Assembly (NCBI GenBank): GCA_015501585.1
Contig: JADNRY010000057.1
Span: forward strand, 217,042 to 281,041
From: Rhodocollybia butyracea
Taxonomy: Eukaryota; Basidiomycota; Agaricomycetes; Agaricales; Omphalotaceae
Length of the DNA: 64,000 bases
Direction of reading: 5' to 3'
Shown: positions 58,219 to 64,000 of the stretch, in pieces
Layout of the letters: each line of letters starts with the position of its first letter
Numbering within the stretch: the first letter of the stretch is position 1
Program-made: the position numbers and the translations under genes
Notes under the pieces: model-generated
The model's input: only the letters and a program-made list of their open reading frames with translations
Database searches by the model: none
Told to the model about the DNA's origin: nothing

Positions 58219-59780
58219 TCAAGTCGGACATGGTGTAGACGGTGTCTCCATGCCTGAGAGAATAGTCTGGCCAAGCTTCTGAAGGGAGGCATCAGGGAGC
58301 CAGCTGAGATCGCCCTTGAACACGGCATTGCCCTCCTTTAAAATGTCGCATAATCAGTAAAACCTACCAGTTTTGAATTCTTGTGGTTCTGCTTCAGGGG
58401 CAAAACCTCTCAAATAGAAGGGACACCCGTGTACCCTGGGGTCCGTTCAAAGCTGACAATGATCCTGCAGTAATTCTCTGGATCCACACAGTCAGCATCA
58501 TCCTTCTCGTCAAGTTGATTATATTTGACTAGCTCACAATATACCCAATCCAATAAAGCATGGTCTGGAACATCCTTTTGCGAAATCAGGATGATCTTGC
58601 GGTCAGGGTTATCCAATGAACGAGGATAGATGGGAGAACCAGTGTGTTTGGCAGTGAGCTTTTGCAGAGTATCTGGTGGAGCAATTGCTGTAGAAGGACC
58701 AGCAATGGCAGGAAGAGATTTAAGTTTGTCAACCTCGGAAGGGGGAAGACTGACTCAAGAATCATCAAACAAACAGGCCTAAAATAAGAATTTAGTAAAA
58801 TAACTACATGTCAAGAAGAATCACGTACCATAGGGACAAGTCCCATTCCTTTCGAGTTACCAGCTACAATTGACTCACTCAGTCAAGTTTGTCAGGTAGG
58901 TTTCAAGGAAGAAGCGGCAGCCTTGGACTTTTTGATAGGCTTCTTGGACAAAAATTTCAGGGCCTGAGGTTTCTTGTTCTTGGCAGAAGTAGTTCTATGG
59001 GAACAACAGCCTTCGGCCTGTTCCTAAAAAATTTATAAACAATAAAGAATCTAGAAGGAGAAAGAACGCACTGAAGTTTTGAGCTTTTTGCTTGGAGGTT
59101 CGTCTTCCTCCTCTTCTTTGCTCTCCTGCTTGTCAGAACCATGAGACTCGGAAGATCTGGCTCTTTTGCGAGAAAGACTGGGAGAAGCTTCAGCCTTTGG
59201 AACTAATAGTGCCTCCATTTCTTCCTGAAAGGAAGGCGCGGGAAAGCCAAGAATTGCAGCCTGGGTAGCGGCAAAGTCAGCATCCGCTTGAGCAGCAGCC
59301 AGTGCCTCACCACAGGTAACGAGCCACTCAGTCTCACAACACTTGATGTCAAAGGGAATGCTGATCTGGGAATTAGGAGTAACACAGTTTTTCTTGATGG
59401 CAACCTGAAAGGGGGACTGTCAGTCGGAGACAGGACAAAACTGAAACATAAACTACTCACTAATACACAGTTGATGTCATCCTCTGGAATAAACCACTGA
59501 GGGGGAGTCGGAGCCTTGGGAGAGATGATAGAAGAAGCACACTGGCATAAGACCAGTAGGCACTCAACCACCAAGGAGCTGGTTTGCCGCTGGAGATACT
59601 GTTGACTGAGGAAACCCTAGATATTAAGGGGGCATTCAGGAAAAGAATTAAAACAGAATACTAGTACTCACAAAAATGGTATTAAGTGAGGATAATCCCT
59701 GCTTAAGGACGGATGAGTAATCCTGCATCTTGAATTGCGAGGTATTGTCCTGGCACTTAGCGGGGATGGCACCCAAACTA
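58219..59780 (-). pseudogene. Multi-exon hypothetical gene, one nonsense codon
   Basis: A chain of exons on the minus strand with GT/AG borders: an N-terminal exon (KMQDYSSVLKQGLSSLNTIF, ending near 59672), 59463-59625 (TPPQWFIPEDDINCVL), about 59075-59406 (ALAAAQADADFAATQAAIL, then RKRARSSESHGS and an acidic EEEEDEPPSKKLK stretch), a Lys-rich exon near 58905-59015, 58368 to about 58750 (DVPDHALLDWVYCELVKYNQ) and 58219-58335 (GDLSWLPDASLQKLGQTIL). A TGA at about 58408 interrupts the fifth exon, again where CGA would fit. Basic and acidic clusters suggest a nuclear protein. Family unknown; the start may lie beyond 59780. Confidence 0.6.
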
Positions 59781-59844
59781 GTCTGTACTATATGAGCCAC
59801 AGCCCAAATCATACAAGCAGAATACTTTGTTTGTTTGCATCCCC

Positions 59845-59866
59845 ACTTCACACACACACACACACG
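59845..59866 (+). repeat. CA microsatellite
   Basis: About ten CA units. Confidence 0.8.
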
Positions 59867-59899
59867 TTCACACTTTGACTTAGTTGAGCTAGCTCTGTC

Positions 59900-62649
59900 C
59901 ACAGAGCTTAATCAATATAGTCACCATGCTAGCCCTATACTCAGTACTGGAGTTTGTGTTAACTAGCTTAATCCAATCTTATTGTTATCCCAGAGGAGTC
60001 TCTGACAACTCAACCTTGCTCCTAAATTTGATAGTCTGTTTTAGTGTGGTATTGTTCATTAGCTGTTACAGTTGTTTTGTAACACATTTCAAAGACCAGT
60101 ACAAACTAGACCAATTACCATGACTCAAATTCATTTGTTATGTTACTGTCATGCCCTAGGCATATACGGACTGCCAACACTTCCCGCCTACAGTTACATA
60201 ACCCGCTCCTGCTGCATTTCCGGTTCCGATACACTTCCGCTTTGCTTCCATCTTACTTTTTCCTTCACTGCACACTTTCTATAAACCCGCCGATCCATTC
60301 CCAATCATTCTTACAATTGTACCTATGCTTTATGCCCATCCCGCTTATATCCATCATTGTCTTTTCATCCCTTGTACTTCTTTTGGCTATTCTTGTCTGT
60401 AAGGATCTAGGTGGATCCTTATTGCGACAGGGTAATGTACTATCTCAAATAGAAGCGGCAGAATGTTTCCAACGGGATGATTCAATGATAGTGTACTTGA
60501 TCTGGGAATAGCAACAATGTACAAACAGAATACAGAAGTGTGATAGAATGAACCGTACAAGTAAGCCTAGGAACAGAATGGGTTTCTGACTCTAAGGGTA
60601 GGACCCGCTGGGCGCAAGCGCTTTCGAAGATGAGATATTGGCGGTAGAAAGTCAAGCGGAAGCTGACTTGATAGAGTGCAATGAATCGGAATTGAAGAGA
60701 GTATATTGCAGAGTGAAGAAAATGATGTAGTGAAGAAACTGAGTGGAGGAAACTGATAAGTCGAGAAATGAGTCGGTAACTGGGGGGTTGTTTCAATAGA
60801 GCAAATCTAAGGTATCAGAGATATTGAACAAGTATTTAAGAAGAACGGAAATGTACAGGGTCGCGAAAAGTACTTAGGCAATTGATTAAGGTGAAAGGGA
60901 AAGAAACTACAAGGGATGAGCGGAAACAGAAGTAATACAAAGGCATACCTCGAAATAGAACAAAGGATCTAGGGAGACGGAAACTGGCTAATATTGGATA
61001 CAATTAGTGAAAGAGTTACAAATGGATCGGAAGGTTGACACGCCGAATTACGCTGTACACCGAAATTCAAGCAAAATGTCATCATTTAAAAGACCCCGTG
61101 AAACACGTCACGTCACTACCTAGGATACATTATGTATTAGACACTTTGAAGGTCCACTTCAGGTATCTAGTATGTAGAAACCCATTTGAAGGGAGATACA
61201 CTATGTTTTAAGAGGCTACATTACTGTGCAAGGATGCATCGTTGACCCACAAACTCAAAATCAATCAAATTGATTTACCTAGATTGATTTAGGCTTGCCA
61301 GATCTAAAGTCTATTCAATTAATACTACCTACTACAAAAAGTCCTATACAGGGATATACAAGACAGGATTAAAATAGATGAAGAGAGACGAATGAGGGCA
61401 AGCATAATGCAAACCCATATCCGTTTTAAAGTAAGAGAATCGAAGCACTGGTTCCCTGGAACGAACCACAGAGAGAAACTAGACGATTAGTGATGAATTA
61501 GGCGCCGGGGATCAAAGTGGCCCGGCGCCGGCAGTAAAAGAAAGGCGGGGCGCGTCCTAGCGACATGCCTATAATAAAATTTATTCGGACTGACCTATGG
61601 GATGGTCCACATGTATACAAGTACCCGGTAGGACCCGGGAGGAGAAGAGAAAAGGGGAGATACGGAACGACGCCGCAAACTTGAACCGCGGGACGGACGG
61701 ACCGCCCGGCGCTTAAAGCGCATCAAAGTCGAACCACTCATCGGGAATGCATCGTTCTTCCCTCCCCTCCGTTACTTACTAAATAAAAGATGTAGAAAAG
61801 GTGTAATATGGGTAGAGGACCCATGAGACAATGATATAGAGCCCTGGGGACAGTGTAGGAACCAGGAGAACACTTATAAGCTCAGTTATGGCTAACAAGG
61901 GCAACATGAGATTTATCTTCTTGGCTCTTGGCAAGCCAAGAGAGTCTTACCAACCCATGGTACCTTAATTAAGAAAATTTCAAGGACCTAGGAGTATAAA
62001 AAGGCAAGGAAATGAAGAGAAAAGCATTCTTTCTTACCCCCACCAGGTGTAGCAGCTCCTTATCAGGCTACTACTAAAAGATTGAATTGATATAAAGACT
62101 GGGATTTACAGAGAGAAATTGACAAGCAATTGAACTTGAGTAAAGAGACAGAAAGAGATTCAGTGTGAACTGAGTGCAGAGAAGTTAAGACAAAGACTTA
62201 GACAGGACTTTGATTATTATTTTCAAACCACAGTTAGGCTGCAGTCAGAGCTCTGTCTGAGTTATAGGGACACCCTCTGGTCAGTTGTGACTTGTGTTAA
62301 TTTGTGATTTTACCAAGGGACTTAGGAATAGTATTTGTTTGACAGCTCAGAGCTTGGGGATCAGCTTAAATAAGTCTGTACTTTGAAAGGGAAGGCACTT
62401 AGTGAAATAGCACTCAGTGTAGCAAGGAAGTACTTGAATAGATTGAAGTTTTAAATAAATATTATTTGGCTGAACTAAAAACCCGAACTGAGTAATAAGT
62501 TGTGTGTGTGTTTGGTGTGGTTGTGTAAGCCATTTCTAAGTTCACCCCAGTTTAGACCTCTCAACATCGGACTATGGCTAGCGCAATTGGTCTAAGTTCA
62601 TGAGTGGGATTGGCGGGATGACGAGCGGTAGTGGAATTGATGGGGCGAG
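59900..62649. other. Transposon-derived debris, no gene
   Basis: 59985-60080 resembles 51200-51290, just left of the inner C LTR. TGTTACTGTCATGCC at about 60140 resembles the start of the solo LTR at 49109. A TATAAAAAGG box near 61996 and a downstream stretch ending CCTCTCAACA at about 62566 look like part of another LTR, but I could not fix both ends. A GC-rich patch lies at 61500-61720. Confidence 0.4.
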
Positions 62650-64000
62650 ACGCTATTAGGCCTAAAATTGGCCTAAGGCGTGTAACCATACATTTTGACA
62701 CTTTGTACGTGTTAAACAATGCAATAAGAGAGTTATACGGAGCCCGAGCATGATAGCTGTTGCCGAGGCAAAGAACTTAACAATAATACTCAGCAAGCCG
62801 TGAAGGTACGCCCACAAGCGTAGCCTAGAGCCAAGCTAGCGAGGATACCTGGGCTGCCCGGAGATGTAACGCTAGATCGTCAATCTAGTTATACCCAAAG
62901 AGTGTAGACTCTCTAAACTACAGGACATCTCGAAGCGGGATAAGTACTAAGCCAACGCGTTACTCGAGGGAAGGCATCCCTCGCACTAAGACCCCCAACG
63001 AGCTATGTTAAGATGTGGACTTTACAGTCTGTAACAATGGACCAGAACGATCCCGAGGAAACCGTAGAGATCTATTCGCGGCACCGGTCGCGACCGTGAG
63101 GATGGTAGGAACATGCTTAGCGGTCCTACGGAAAGCTACGCGCCGGGATAGCCTTGGCAAATCGAAACATTTGATCTTAGAAATCATACACGGAAGGTCT
63201 TATCCATTAAAGCCGACTATCGGGAATCACTTGTACATACTCAGCGCAGTTGCTCGAGATTATCATAAGTGGTGTTGTTGGAAAGCTAGATAACAGACCT
63301 TCTCGAGAGAATGTTAATCATACTCAGGATGGACAGAAACTATCCAAGGAATAGAATGAAACTCACCCAAGCGAAACCGGGCGGCGAGTGATCATGAAGC
63401 GTAAAGTACTCCTGACCCCGGAGAATTGTGGAGTAATCAGAGAAACCTCGCTTGGATCAAAACACTCTAAAAACTATGTTAATCCTCACGAAATCATATT
63501 TTTTACCTCTGATATATACCCAAGAATGGACTATTTCTTTATTCGTGTGTACCATATATAGGCTGGAGTCTCCCTTTCCGAGCCAGATTCCTCTGTTCCA
63601 CTCTCTTTCCGTCTCTCTCCGTATCTGTTTCATCTATTTTTTGTATTAAACTCTCTCTACTCAGTATATAAGCCAGATATATTTATTCAATAAGACAAGT
63701 TTCTTGCCCTCAACTTGACTGCTAAGACCAGTGCTCCGTAGAACGTCCCACGGGATCAGTAGCGTGACGCCTCCTGACTTGGTTATCTTAAGAAAGTAAT
63801 AAACTTCACGCGCTTCGCAAAGCCCATTTATATCTTGATCAAATTTAAGTGTGTAGAGTTCTCTCGAACTCCAGATCAACTCAAATCTAGTTGCTTCCTT
63901 AGAGGGGACAGGCTTCTAGTAAGGGATTATTCGGCTCCAGAGTGAGGGTTCCTTAGTTGACTTCTTCACAAAGTTAGACGAGCCACTAAGATTGTGGTAC
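62650..64000 (+). mobile_element. Repeat R1, copy 2 (runs off window)
   Basis: Starts TATTAGGCCTAAAATTGG and aligns with 48624 onward to the window edge, without the solo LTR. Retains many CG dinucleotides that are TG or CA in copy 1, so it is closer to the original sequence. Confidence 0.88.
62861..62931 (+). ncRNA. Cloverleaf-like fold, R1 copy 2
   Basis: Same closing stem (GAGATGT/ACATCTC) and hairpins as 48831-48900, 71 nt; the second hairpin's loop differs (GTAG for GCAT) while its stem is kept. Confidence 0.35.

Noticed and set aside
1..64000. CRISPR arrays, operons, bacterial promoters
   Set aside because: Spliceosomal introns throughout show a eukaryotic genome; the regular repeats found are transposon tandem repeats without spacers.

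Overview
The window looks like nuclear DNA of a filamentous basidiomycete, most likely a mushroom-forming agaricomycete. Genes are cut by many introns of about 50 nt with GT(A/G)NGT donors and CTAAC-like branch points. A STE3-type pheromone receptor lies between two small CaaX pheromone-precursor genes, and several protein families present are typical of Agaricomycetes. The right-hand 25 kb is a pile of nested transposable elements. All splicing was read by eye from splice sites, reading phase and paralogue comparison.

Layout. (1) 1-1035: 5' part of a seven-transmembrane (7TM) family gene on the minus strand. (2) 2.9-5.2 kb: a coiled-coil protein with an IRG-like GTPase domain. (3) 5.8 kb: intron-bearing tRNA-Ser(AGA). 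(4) 7.15-9.08 kb: a seven-exon UDP-glycosyltransferase. (5) 10.7-18.2 kb: a four-gene housekeeping-like block: membrane/coiled-coil protein, nuclear-type coiled-coil protein with a tandem exon/intron duplication, trypsin-like protease, and a Ser-rich intronless protein. (6) 20.9-24.4 kb: a B-type (P/R) mating locus. The receptor (21616-23127, minus) is flanked by precursor 1 (minus, ends CVIA) and precursor 2 (plus, ends CVIS). All three have clusters of ACAATG(G)/CATTGT sites upstream, the core recognised by HMG-box factors. (7) 25-40.7 kb: a 5'-truncated LINE and an array of duplicated segments, each carrying a copy of the same 7TM gene (two full copies, one relic, one 5' fragment). All copies keep a 19-nt microexon where it can be checked. 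(8) 40.7-55.7 kb: nested transposons, described below. (9) 55.7-64 kb: a Pro-rich ORF, a decayed multi-exon gene, AT-rich transposon debris, and a second copy of repeat R1 running off the window end.

The transposon pile can be unpicked in order. A palindromic foldback element was entered by an LTR element C (42714-55065). The left LTR of C was then hit twice: by a complete Ty1/copia element (42785-48609, perfect 5-bp target duplication GACAA) and by repeat R1 (48624-51326). R1 was itself hit by a retroelement that left an 851-bp solo LTR (49109-49959). The copia gag was hit by another foldback element B (43376-44387, 8-bp duplication). Several retroelement frames are broken only by TGA codons where CGA is expected, and repeat copies differ mainly by CG to TG/CA changes, so methylation-linked deamination or a RIP-like process has probably acted here.

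Most worth following up: the compact P/R locus with its shared upstream motif; the tandemly amplified 7TM family beside it; the family of hairpin elements sharing a subterminal signature; the coding capacity of element C; and a 70-nt cloverleaf-like fold kept in both R1 copies.
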